Source: GCA-2711565 sp963664245
GTDB lineage: Bacteria; Bacteroidota; Bacteroidia; Bacteroidales; GCA-2711565
Reading direction: 5' to 3'
Length of the DNA: 64,000 nt
Assembly (NCBI GenBank): GCA_963664245.1
Contig: OY760934.1
Location: 2,108,001-2,172,000 of the forward strand
Part shown: piece after piece, positions 35,511 to 43,213 of the stretch
Position numbering within the stretch: position 1 is the first letter of the stretch
Layout: each line of letters begins with the position of its first letter
The notes under the pieces: generated by a model
Told to the model about the DNA's origin: nothing
Seen by the model: the letters and a program-made list of their open reading frames with translations, nothing else
Databases searched by the model: none
Program-made: the position numbers and the translations under genes

Positions 35511-36245
35511 TTACTTTTTTTCAGGTTCATTAAATTTCAAAATTTCATTTAAGCCCAATATCACTATATTAGGGAGTGCAAAGATGTTATTTTTTAAGCT
35601 TTTATCAAAATAATTATGGTCTCCGCCGCTTATAATTATTTTTAAATCTTTATAATTGCCCTTATATGAGCTTATTACACCATCTATTTCAAAATTTATC
35701 CCATTAATTACACCTGATAAGATGGATTGGGAAGTCGTTTTCCCTATCAAATATTTTATTTGTTCCGGTTCAAGCAATGGCAATTTATCAGTAAATGCAT
35801 TCAGGGATTTTAAACGCAAGCGGATTCCCGGCGAGATAGAACCGCCAAGGTATTCTTTATCTTTGGTAATCAAATCGTAAGTGATACAGCTTCCAACATC
35901 AATAACCAGTAAATTTTTATTATCAAATTTAGACGACGCAGCCACCACAGCACAAATCCTATCGTTTCCCAAAGTTTCCGGAGTACTGTATTTATTAATG
36001 ATCGGAACCGGGGTATTGCTATTGAATTTTATAAAATGAAATCTTTCAGATAAAAAATCATCAATGGCCAACGGATAATCTACCACCGAAGAAAGAATGG
36101 ATGAAGTTATTAGCGGATAAGATTTTACAATAGATTTGAGTTGATTCAGGTCAAAATCGCTGAACGTAAACAATTCAACCATTTTATTTTTATCAAAAAT
36201 AGCAGCTTTTTTAAGGGTATTCCCAAAATCGAGAATAAGTTTCAT
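35511..36245 (-). CDS. coaX: Type III pantothenate kinase
   Basis: A 244-residue ASKHA-fold kinase for the first step of coenzyme A synthesis. It opens MKLILDFGNTLKKAAIF (phosphate loop DFGNT). GNDRICAVVAASSKFDNKNLLVIDVGSCITYDLI carries the catalytic/phosphate-2 Asp, and LGGSISPGIRLRLKSLNAFT is the substrate loop. The adenosine motif is IIISGGDHNYF. The coding sequence is AT-rich and has no SD. It is first in the minus series leading to lptC, across a 191-bp gap. Confidence 0.92.
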   Translation of the reverse strand: MKLILDFGNTLKKAAIFDKNKMVELFTFSDFDLNQLKSIVKSYPLITSSILSSVVDYPLAIDDFLSERFHFIKFNSNTPVPIINKYSTPETLGNDRICAVVAASSKFDNKNLLVIDVGSCITYDLITKDKEYLGGSISPGIRLRLKSLNAFTDKLPLLEPEQIKYLIGKTTSQSILSGVINGINFEIDGVISSYKGNYKDLKIIISGGDHNYFDKSLKNNIFALPNIVILGLNEILKFNEPEKK

Positions 36246-36344
36246 AGGTTGTTTTCAAAAGTTAGAAACCTCAAAATTACAGATACAATAACAAAATAAA
36301 CCTATTTTTTTCAAAAAAAGTTTAGGCATTTAAAAAAAATGCCT

Positions 36345-36352
36345 TAAATTTG
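36345..36352 (+). promoter_or_regulatory. Predicted -7 element for tRNA-Phe
   Basis: TAAATTTG lies 13 bp before the mature tRNA 5' end. Just upstream, GGCATTT (36325-36331) and AAATGCC (36337-36343) form an inverted repeat covering the -20 region, which might bind a regulator. Confidence 0.55.
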
Positions 36353-36365
36353 CGCCACTTTAAGC

Positions 36366-36438
<73 letters not shown>

Positions 36439-36454
36439 CCCACAAAAAATCAAG

Positions 36455-36486
36455 CCCTGATTCATTTATTGAGCCAGGGTTTTTTT
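36455..36486 (+). terminator. Terminator after tRNA-Phe
   Basis: CCCTG (36455-36459) pairs with CAGGG (36475-36479), with additional TTCA/TGA pairing inside, and seven T follow (36480-36486). Confidence 0.75.
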
Positions 36487-36529
36487 ATTGCATATATTTA
36501 CATCTAATTGAGAACCTTTTTCTGAATAT

Positions 36530-39298
36530 ATGAGCCAAAAAAATACCATGCCCCTAAAAAAAATATTTTCAGGTTTCCCCATTATTGGTATAGCCTGTCT
36601 TATCATTATTTTTAACCCTGAATCCAAAACCAAACGCAAGGATTTTGAAAATTTTCTCCAACAGGAACATCTGGCAACCAATTTTTTTTCTGATGAGATG
36701 CTTAAAAATACGCCTAAACCTACCCATCCCGATAAAGCCGCTATTCAAAATTATTTTATGACTATCGATCCAAGCGAAAAAAGGGTTCCTACCGAACGCT
36801 TAAACAAAGCTCTTCTGGAAACAAAAAAAATAGCTTCAACAAATCTAAAAGCTGTTTCTGCAGACATTCAGTGGGAAGAAGTGCCTTCCAATATTGCAGG
36901 CAGGGTTCGCGCATTAATGTATGATCCGAACGATGCCGCTCATAATTACCAAAAAGTTTGGGCAGGAACAGCTACCGGGGGATTGTGGTACAACAACAAT
37001 ATAAATCTTGAAAACTCACCCTGGCAAATTGCAGATGACCTTTGGAGTTCGTTAGCCGTAAGCTGTATTACTTACGACCCGAATAACACACAAATTTTTT
37101 ATGCCGGAACCGGGGAAGCCCAAACCGCGCTTACCATTTACAGGGAGTCATCAGGAGTAGGAGTAGGAATTTACAAATCAACAAATGGCGGGCAAAACTG
37201 GGAGCTTTTACCTTCAACCGCCAATTTTAAATATATTACAAATATTGTTGTCCGAGATGAAAATGGCAACAGCGTAATTTATGCCGGTGTAGTTTCGGGC
37301 TTTTACAAAGGAGCAAACCACGAAAGCATGCCCAGCGACGGACTTTACCGTTCAACCAATGGCGGTCAAGACTGGGAACAGGTACTACCCAACATCGTAG
37401 GTTCAAACGTTCCTTACGCCCCGGCTGATGTAAAAATTGGCCCATCCGGGAGAATATTTGTTGGAAGTATGCGAAACCTCGAAGATGAAGGGGGATCGAC
37501 CATACTTTATTCAGACAGTGGAAAAAGTGGGAGCTGGACCATTTACAACGAATACGAAACCATTATTAAAAACCACGATGTTGAAAACATCCCCGGAAGG
37601 GTTCTCATAGCCCCTGCCCCATCAAACCCAGATATTGTTTACGCTGCATTAGGGGTCGGTTATATAAATTCATGGGATCAATTAAAAAGATCAAAAGGGA
37701 AATACATCCTTAAATCAACAGATGGGGGTGAAAGCTGGCAAAGTGTTAATACCCCTACACTTGAAGATTATTTTTGGGCCACTATTGCCTGGCACTGCAT
37801 GGCCATTCGTGTCAATCCGAATAATGAAAACGAAGTATTTATCGCCGGTCTGGACTGCTATAAAAGTACCAATGGAGGCGCAAGCTGGAACAAAATTTCC
37901 GACTGGCGGGGTTCCCGCTATCAGTACATCCACGCAGATGTTCACAATTATGCTTACCATCCCTCAAACCCCGAACAAATATTGGTTTGCACCGATGGAG
38001 GGGTATTCATGAGCAATAATTCTTCCGCAAGCATACCCGATTTTAACGAACGGAATTACAGTTTTAATTGTCTTCAGTTTTACACCTGTGCAATTCACCC
38101 TACGGCCAGTACACCTTTTTACATTGGTGGTTTACAAGATAACGGAACCATTTATTATGAAGGCACACCCATTAACGGAGAAAGCGGACTTAGCGGTGGC
38201 GACGGCGCGTATTGTTTTATCGACAAAAACAATCCCGATGTTCTCATCAGCTCTGTTTACCACAATTATTATTTTTTCTTCAACAATTCAAATCACCTGG
38301 GAGTTAATACTGAATACTATAATAATGGTTCTGGAATATTCATTAACCCGGCCGATTACGATCACAACTTAAACATTTTATATGCAAATGCCGTGGCATT
38401 TAATTTAACATTTCAAAATCAATTGGTTCGTTACACAAACATCACTTCTAATGTAGGTCAGGGAGCCACGGCCATTACCATTACCGAAGATGTAAACGTT
38501 CCGTTTTCGCATATAAAAGTATCGCCACACACAACTAATTCTTCAACACTTTTTGTAGGAACCGAATCGGGACGCTTGTTTAAAATTGAAAATGCTCACT
38601 CCAGTCCTGTCACAACTACCGAAATAGGCGATGTCAATTTCCCTGCCGGGAACATCTCATGTGTTGCCATTGCAAACAACGAAGAACATTTGTTGGTAAC
38701 CTTTTCAAATTACGGGGTTTCTTCAATCTGGCAAACCTATGACGGGGGAACTACCTGGGCAGAAAAAGAAGGGAATTTACCCGATATGCCAATTCGATGG
38801 GCAATATATCACCCCAACGATCCTAAAATTGCACTTATCACCACAGAACTTGGTGTTTGGTATACCGATGAACTCGATCAAGCAAGCCCTGAATGGATTC
38901 CGGTAAACGATGGACTGGCCAATGTAAGGGTAGATATGCTTGCCATTCGCGAATCAGATCATAAAGTTCTGGCAGCAACACATGGACGCGGATTGGCAAC
39001 CACCACTTTTGGACCAGTCGGAATTGAGGAAACGGTTGAAAAAGAAAGCGATTTGCTGCTGATTCTTCCCAATCCTAACCACGGGCAATTTGAGCTCATT
39101 TTTAATGCGCCCCAAAATGGCCAGGCAGAATTATCCGTTTATAACCTTCAGGGACAAGAAGTTTACCACCAACAAATTGGAAAAATCATAAATACTTATT
39201 CTCAACAAATTAATTTAACAAACCAGGCAAAAGGCAATTACATTGTTCGTTTTAAATTGAATAATAAATTCTATACAAAAAAACTGGTGATTTATTAA
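36530..39298 (+). CDS. Secreted BNR-repeat (sortilin/VPS10-like propeller) protein with T9SS type A sorting domain
   Basis: A 922-residue secreted protein. The N-terminal hydrophobic segment (FPIIGIACLIIIF) acts as signal or anchor, and a start at the second Met (36548) is possible. A beta-propeller region carries at least five BNR/Asp-box motifs: STNGGQNW, STNGGQDW, STDGGESW, STNGGASW and TYDGGTTW. The last 75 or so residues (LPNPNHGQFELIF ... GNYIVRFKLNNKFYTKKLVIY) form a type A C-terminal domain recognised by the type IX secretion system. The ligand or enzymatic activity is unknown; Asp-box propellers occur in sialidases, Vps10 proteins and photosystem factors. No sialidase arginine triad was traced. 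Confidence 0.87.
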   Translation: MSQKNTMPLKKIFSGFPIIGIACLIIIFNPESKTKRKDFENFLQQEHLATNFFSDEMLKNTPKPTHPDKAAIQNYFMTIDPSEKRVPTERLNKALLETKKIASTNLKAVSADIQWEEVPSNIAGRVRALMYDPNDAAHNYQKVWAGTATGGLWYNNNINLENSPWQIADDLWSSLAVSCITYDPNNTQIFYAGTGEAQTALTIYRESSGVGVGIYKSTNGGQNWELLPSTANFKYITNIVVRDENGNSVIYAGVVSGFYKGANHESMPSDGLYRSTNGGQDWEQVLPNIVGSNVPYAPADVKIGPSGRIFVGSMRNLEDEGGSTILYSDSGKSGSWTIYNEYETIIKNHDVENIPGRVLIAPAPSNPDIVYAALGVGYINSWDQLKRSKGKYILKSTDGGESWQSVNTPTLEDYFWATIAWHCMAIRVNPNNENEVFIAGLDCYKSTNGGASWNKISDWRGSRYQYIHADVHNYAYHPSNPEQILVCTDGGVFMSNNSSASIPDFNERNYSFNCLQFYTCAIHPTASTPFYIGGLQDNGTIYYEGTPINGESGLSGGDGAYCFIDKNNPDVLISSVYHNYYFFFNNSNHLGVNTEYYNNGSGIFINPADYDHNLNILYANAVAFNLTFQNQLVRYTNITSNVGQGATAITITEDVNVPFSHIKVSPHTTNSSTLFVGTESGRLFKIENAHSSPVTTTEIGDVNFPAGNISCVAIANNEEHLLVTFSNYGVSSIWQTYDGGTTWAEKEGNLPDMPIRWAIYHPNDPKIALITTELGVWYTDELDQASPEWIPVNDGLANVRVDMLAIRESDHKVLAATHGRGLATTTFGPVGIEETVEKESDLLLILPNPNHGQFELIFNAPQNGQAELSVYNLQGQEVYHQQIGKIINTYSQQINLTNQAKGNYIVRFKLNNKFYTKKLVIY

Positions 39299-39347
39299 AC
39301 AATGGTCAATTTATGAACTTATTTGTAACTAGCATAAGAACCATTGC

Positions 39348-39355
39348 TATTTTTG
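39348..39355 (+). promoter_or_regulatory. Predicted -7 element for tadA
   Basis: TATTTTTG matches TAnnTTTG; a TTTG at 39322-39325 lies 22 bp upstream. The element sits between the in-frame upstream start (39313) and the ATG at 39373, supporting the latter. Confidence 0.5.
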
Positions 39356-39372
39356 TACCAAAAAGAAAAAAC

Positions 39373-39819
39373 ATGAGCCTGACTATCTTTTCCGACGAGT
39401 ATTTCATGAAAGAAGCCCTGAAAGAGGCTCAAATTGCTTACAACAAAGACGAAGTTCCTGTAGGCGCCGTGGTGGTATTGAATAATAAAATCATTGCCCG
39501 TGCCCACAACCTCACCGAAACCCTGAACGATGTTACCGCCCATGCCGAAATGCAGGCTTTTACGGCTGCAGCTAATGCTTTGGGCGCAAAATACCTAAAC
39601 GAATGCAACCTGTATGTTACGCTAGAACCCTGTGTTATGTGCGCCGGAGCTTCTTTCTGGACACAAATCGGGAATATTATTTATGGTACTTCCGATCCTA
39701 AACGAGGATTTCAAACAGTAGAGAAAAAACTACTGCACCCTAAAACCAAAATTAAAAAAGGAATATTGGAAAAAGAATGCAGCCTATTATTGAAATCATT
39801 TTTTGAGAAAAAACGATAA
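39373..39819 (+). CDS. tadA: tRNA-specific adenosine deaminase
   Basis: A 148-residue zinc deaminase converting A34 to inosine in tRNA-Arg(ACG). The cytidine-deaminase-fold zinc site is HAEMQAF (His and catalytic Glu) with PCVMCAGA (two Cys). The N-terminal start MSLTIFSDEYFMKEALKEA is the usual helix of this family. The longer in-frame extension to 39313 is rejected because the predicted promoter lies inside it. It has its own promoter downstream of the T9SS protein. Confidence 0.93.
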   Translation: MSLTIFSDEYFMKEALKEAQIAYNKDEVPVGAVVVLNNKIIARAHNLTETLNDVTAHAEMQAFTAAANALGAKYLNECNLYVTLEPCVMCAGASFWTQIGNIIYGTSDPKRGFQTVEKKLLHPKTKIKKGILEKECSLLLKSFFEKKR

Positions 39820-40012
39820 TTTATTTTTTCTTTTCAGGAGACTGTTACCCTAAGCTAATATCAACAAAACAACCATTTTTATCAGCATTTTTTATAGTTC
39901 GGGATTTTAAACCTTGATCGTTTTACAAAAAAAATCACTTTTAAAATCAAACAAAAACATCATCCTTAAACAGTTATAGAAACAAGAATCTATTTTAAGC
40001 AAAATTTTTAAT

Positions 40013-40084
40013 AGAGAAATTTTTCTTTATTAAAAAAGAACATACATTTGTAGAACTATTTAAAGAAATTTTTCTTTATTAAAA
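40013..40084 (+). promoter_or_regulatory. Two operator-like palindromes flanking the rex -7 element
   Basis: AAAGAAATTTTTCTTT at 40062-40077 is an inverted repeat (AAAGAAA, TT, TTTCTTT). An almost identical AGAGAAATTTTTCTTT lies at 40013-40028, and both continue as ATTAAAA. The copies are 49 bp apart. Copy 1 covers the -33 position and copy 2 lies just downstream of the expected start site, with TACATTTG (40043-40050) between. The placement is that of operators, plausibly for autoregulation by Rex or another regulator. It is not a match to the usual Rex site TTGTGAA-N4-TTCACAA. Confidence 0.6.
40043..40050 (+). promoter_or_regulatory. Predicted -7 element for rex-hydCBA
   Basis: TACATTTG matches TAnnTTTG, 42 bp upstream of the rex ATG. 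No exact -33 TTTG is present; TTTC lies 17 bp upstream, inside palindrome copy 1. Confidence 0.55.
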
Positions 40085-40092
40085 TAAAAACT

Positions 40093-40737
40093 ATGGCTAA
40101 CACAAAAGAAAATAAAAGTTTAATTGGAATTCCCGAGCCTTCGTTAAGACGTTTGCCCCTGTATCTTTCCTATATCAAAAGCGAAACTTTTTCTGAACGT
40201 CAATTCGTGTCGGCTCCCCATATTGCAAAAGACTTAAACCTGGATCCCACACAAGTTACAAAAGACATTTCATACACCGGAATCACCGGAAAAACCAGGA
40301 TTGGGTACGATGTTAATGAGCTAATCAAAAAGCTGGAAGATTTTTTGGGTTACAATAAAAAAAATGAAGCTTTTTTAATTGGTGCCGGAAATCTTGGTTC
40401 AGCATTAATTAAATACGGTGGGTTTGAAAAGAGCGGCTTAAAAATTATTGCTGCTTTCGATAACGACCCAGAAAAAATTGGTACAGAATACGAACACATT
40501 AAAATCTTACCTGCCGAAAAATTTAAAAACCTGACGGAACGCATGCATATTGAAATAGGAATTCTTTGCGTCCCGGCTGAAGTTGCTCAAGAATATGCGA
40601 ACCTAATGGTTGATTCCGGCATTAAAGCCATTTGGAATTTTGCCCCAGTTCCAGTAAAAACAAATAAAGAAACTATTGTAGAAAACACATCGATATATTC
40701 AAATTTAGCAGTTCTGCTAAAAAAATTAAATGCTTAA
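40093..40737 (+). CDS. rex: Redox-sensing transcriptional repressor Rex
   Basis: A 214-residue repressor that releases DNA when the NADH/NAD+ ratio rises. The N-terminal winged helix (about residues 15-85) contains RRLPLYLSYIKSETFSERQFVSAPHIAKDL. A Rossmann domain follows with FLIGAGNLGSALIKYGGF (GxGxxG), AAFDNDPEKIGTEYE and a C-terminal swapped helix. It lies 29 bp upstream of hydC in the same orientation, so it probably controls the NADH-linked hydrogenase and itself. Palindromes around its -7 element are candidate operators. Confidence 0.94.
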   Translation: MANTKENKSLIGIPEPSLRRLPLYLSYIKSETFSERQFVSAPHIAKDLNLDPTQVTKDISYTGITGKTRIGYDVNELIKKLEDFLGYNKKNEAFLIGAGNLGSALIKYGGFEKSGLKIIAAFDNDPEKIGTEYEHIKILPAEKFKNLTERMHIEIGILCVPAEVAQEYANLMVDSGIKAIWNFAPVPVKTNKETIVENTSIYSNLAVLLKKLNA

Positions 40738-40766
40738 CATTCATCATATTAGAAAAGAAGACGGAT

Positions 40767-41276
40767 ATGAGTACACAGGTAAAGGAAACAAATACAAAGA
40801 TCAGACAATTTGAAAAAGTGCTCAGAATTATTGAGGAAAACAATCATGACAAAGCACGTTTAATCACCATTTTGCAACAAGTACAACATGAATACCGCTA
40901 TCTGCCCGAAGAAGTACTAACTTTTATTGCAACTTCGCTTGATATGCCCGTAGCAGAAGTGTATGGAGTGGCTACTTTTTATGCTCATTTTACCCTTGAA
41001 GCCAAAGGAAAATACGTAATCAAAATTTGTAACGGAACGGCTTGCCATGTAAAGGGAAGCATGAACCTGCACGATGAAATAAAAAAACAACTAAACCTGG
41101 ATGCCAACACCAATACTACGCCCGATATGCTTTTTACGGTTGAAACAGTTAGCTGTTTGGGAGCATGCGGATTAGCCCCGGTAATGGTTATCAACGAAGA
41201 TGTTTACGGTCAGGTAACACAAAACAAACTGGTTGAAATTTTAGATAAATACAGAAAAGCAGAGGGGGAAGAATAA
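40767..41276 (+). CDS. hydC: NADH-linked [FeFe] hydrogenase subunit HydC (NuoE-like)
   Basis: A 169-residue thioredoxin-like [2Fe-2S] subunit. A helical N-terminus with LITILQQVQHEYRYLPEEVLTFIA is followed by the cluster ligands in CNGTACHVKGS and CLGACGLAPVM. With HydB and HydA it forms an electron-bifurcating complex in which NADH and reduced ferredoxin jointly drive H2 formation or arise from H2 oxidation. Its ligand spacing is that of NuoE/HydC. The stop overlaps the start of hydB by one base (TAATG), indicating coupled translation. Confidence 0.93.
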   Translation: MSTQVKETNTKIRQFEKVLRIIEENNHDKARLITILQQVQHEYRYLPEEVLTFIATSLDMPVAEVYGVATFYAHFTLEAKGKYVIKICNGTACHVKGSMNLHDEIKKQLNLDANTNTTPDMLFTVETVSCLGACGLAPVMVINEDVYGQVTQNKLVEILDKYRKAEGEE

Positions 41277-43180
41277 TGCAAAAACAGTTTCAAGAATTAG
41301 CTACAGTAGCCAAAAATTATGAAAAAGCTACTGAAAAAATACAAAAACGCATTATAATTTGTGCCGGAACCGGATGTATTGCCAACGGGGCACTCAACGT
41401 TTTTAAGACACTAAAAGAAGCCCTGGAAAAAGCAAATTATAATGCTATTGTTGAACTCGACAAACATGAATGCGGCGACAAAAAACAAATTCATATTTCG
41501 GGCAGCGGATGCCAGGGATTTTGTGCCCAAGGACCACTGGTTAATATTTTTCCCGATAAAATTTTATATGTAAAAGTTCGTCCTAAAGATGTTCAGGAAA
41601 TTGTAGAAAAAACCATCATCAACGATGAAATAATTGACCGTTTGCTTTATGTGAACCCGTCAACCAAAGAACATTGCAAAGGGCAGGAAGATATTCCTTT
41701 TTACAAACGACAAAAACGCATTGTGCTTGACAGGTGTGGAATAATCGATCCTGAAAACATTAATGAATACATTGCTTTAGGAGGATACGCTGCCGCCGAA
41801 AAAGTGTATAAAGAATGGTCGCCCGAAAATATATGCCGGGAAGTAATTGAAGCCGGGTTAAGGGGCCGCGGAGGTGGTGGATTTCCTACCGGGAAAAAAT
41901 GGGAACTTACCCTAAACGAAAAAAACGAAAAAAAATATGTGATCTGTAACGGTGACGAAGGCGACCCGGGTGCTTTCATGGACAGAAGTTTAATGGAAGG
42001 CAATCCGCACAGGATTGTTGAAGGAATGATGATTGCCGCCAAAGCAATTGGTGCTAACGAAGGTTTTGTATACGTTCGTTTAGAATATCCTTTGGCTGTT
42101 GAAAGAATGAAAAAGGCCATTAAAGATGCAAAGGAAGCTGGTATTTTAGGCGAAAAGATTTTTAACTCGGAATATAATTTTGATTTACACGTGATGGAAG
42201 GTGCCGGTGCTTTTGTTTGCGGCGAAGAAACAGCTTTAATGAGTTCTATTGAAGGGAAACGCGGAATGCCCATGCCCAAACCACCATTCCCGGCACAAAA
42301 AGGCCTGTGGGGAAAACCTACTGTAATCAATAATGTAGAAACATTGGCAACAGTACCGCTCATCTTCCGACACAATGTAAAATGGTTCCGCCAAAATGGA
42401 ACCGAAAACTCACCGGGAACAAAAACCTTTGCATTAACCGGACACGTAGCCAATACCGGCCTGATTGAAGTTCCTTTCGGGACAACATTAAGAGAAATTG
42501 TTTACAACATTGGTGGCGGTGTTACCAACGAACAAGGCGAAATCATTAACGAAGGGTTTAAAGCGGTTCAAATTGGAGGGCCTTCCGGGGGCTGTTTAAC
42601 TGAAGACGAGCTGGATCTTCCTCTGGATTACGACAACCTGATTAAAGCAGGAGCCATGGTAGGTTCCGGAGGACTGGTAGTCATGAACAAACAATCATGC
42701 ATGATTCAGATTGCAAAATATTTTATGGAATTTACCCAGGAAGAAAGCTGCGGAAAATGCGTTCCTTGTCGTGAAGGAACCAAACAAATGCTTTCAATGC
42801 TCGAAGAAATCACCGAAGGAAAAGCTGATGAAAGCATTATTCCAAAACTTGAAAAACTTGGGCGTGTAATCAAAAAAGGAAGTTTATGTGGATTAGGAAA
42901 AACCGCCCCAAGCCCGGTAATTTCTACCTTAAAAAAATTCAGACAGGAATACGAAGAGCACGTAATCCAAAAATATTGTTCAACAGGAAATTGCAAAGCT
43001 TTAACGGTCATTAAAATCGATGCTGAGAAATGTATCGGATGTACTGCCTGTGCCCGAAAATGCCCGGTAAACGCCATCAGCGGAAACAAAAAAGAAGCAC
43101 ATAGCATCGATCCGGCAGTATGTATTAAATGCGGGGTTTGTGCAAAAGTATGTAAGTTCAATGCCGTTGTAGGATTTTAA
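41276..43180 (+). CDS. hydB: NADH-linked [FeFe] hydrogenase subunit HydB (NuoF-like flavoprotein)
   Basis: A 634-residue flavoprotein. It has an N-terminal thioredoxin-like [2Fe-2S] domain (CAGTGC and CQGFCAQGP) and a NuoF core with FMN motif GRGGGGFPTGKKWE and NADH motif CNGDEGDPGAFMDRSL. The [4Fe-4S] ligands are ESCGKCVPCREG. A C-terminal pair of ferredoxin-type [4Fe-4S] motifs follows (CIGCTACARKCPV and CIKCGVCAKVCKF). The extra N- and C-terminal clusters distinguish it from complex I NuoF and match HydB of bifurcating [FeFe] hydrogenases. It provides the NAD(H) and probable bifurcation site. Confidence 0.95.
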   Translation: MQKQFQELATVAKNYEKATEKIQKRIIICAGTGCIANGALNVFKTLKEALEKANYNAIVELDKHECGDKKQIHISGSGCQGFCAQGPLVNIFPDKILYVKVRPKDVQEIVEKTIINDEIIDRLLYVNPSTKEHCKGQEDIPFYKRQKRIVLDRCGIIDPENINEYIALGGYAAAEKVYKEWSPENICREVIEAGLRGRGGGGFPTGKKWELTLNEKNEKKYVICNGDEGDPGAFMDRSLMEGNPHRIVEGMMIAAKAIGANEGFVYVRLEYPLAVERMKKAIKDAKEAGILGEKIFNSEYNFDLHVMEGAGAFVCGEETALMSSIEGKRGMPMPKPPFPAQKGLWGKPTVINNVETLATVPLIFRHNVKWFRQNGTENSPGTKTFALTGHVANTGLIEVPFGTTLREIVYNIGGGVTNEQGEIINEGFKAVQIGGPSGGCLTEDELDLPLDYDNLIKAGAMVGSGGLVVMNKQSCMIQIAKYFMEFTQEESCGKCVPCREGTKQMLSMLEEITEGKADESIIPKLEKLGRVIKKGSLCGLGKTAPSPVISTLKKFRQEYEEHVIQKYCSTGNCKALTVIKIDAEKCIGCTACARKCPVNAISGNKKEAHSIDPAVCIKCGVCAKVCKFNAVVGF

Positions 43181-43213
43181 TTGTTCACTAAAATGCCTTT
43201 AAGAGAAGAAAAA

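Noticed and set aside
41701..42453. 250-codon minus-strand frame inside hydB
   Set aside because: It lies wholly antisense to a well-conserved gene and has low-complexity Ser/Pro composition with no family resemblance.
40767..43180. Respiratory complex I genes nuoE/nuoF
   Set aside because: The NuoF-like protein has extra N-terminal [2Fe-2S] and C-terminal 2[4Fe-4S] domains and is followed by an [FeFe] hydrogenase; other nuo genes are absent.
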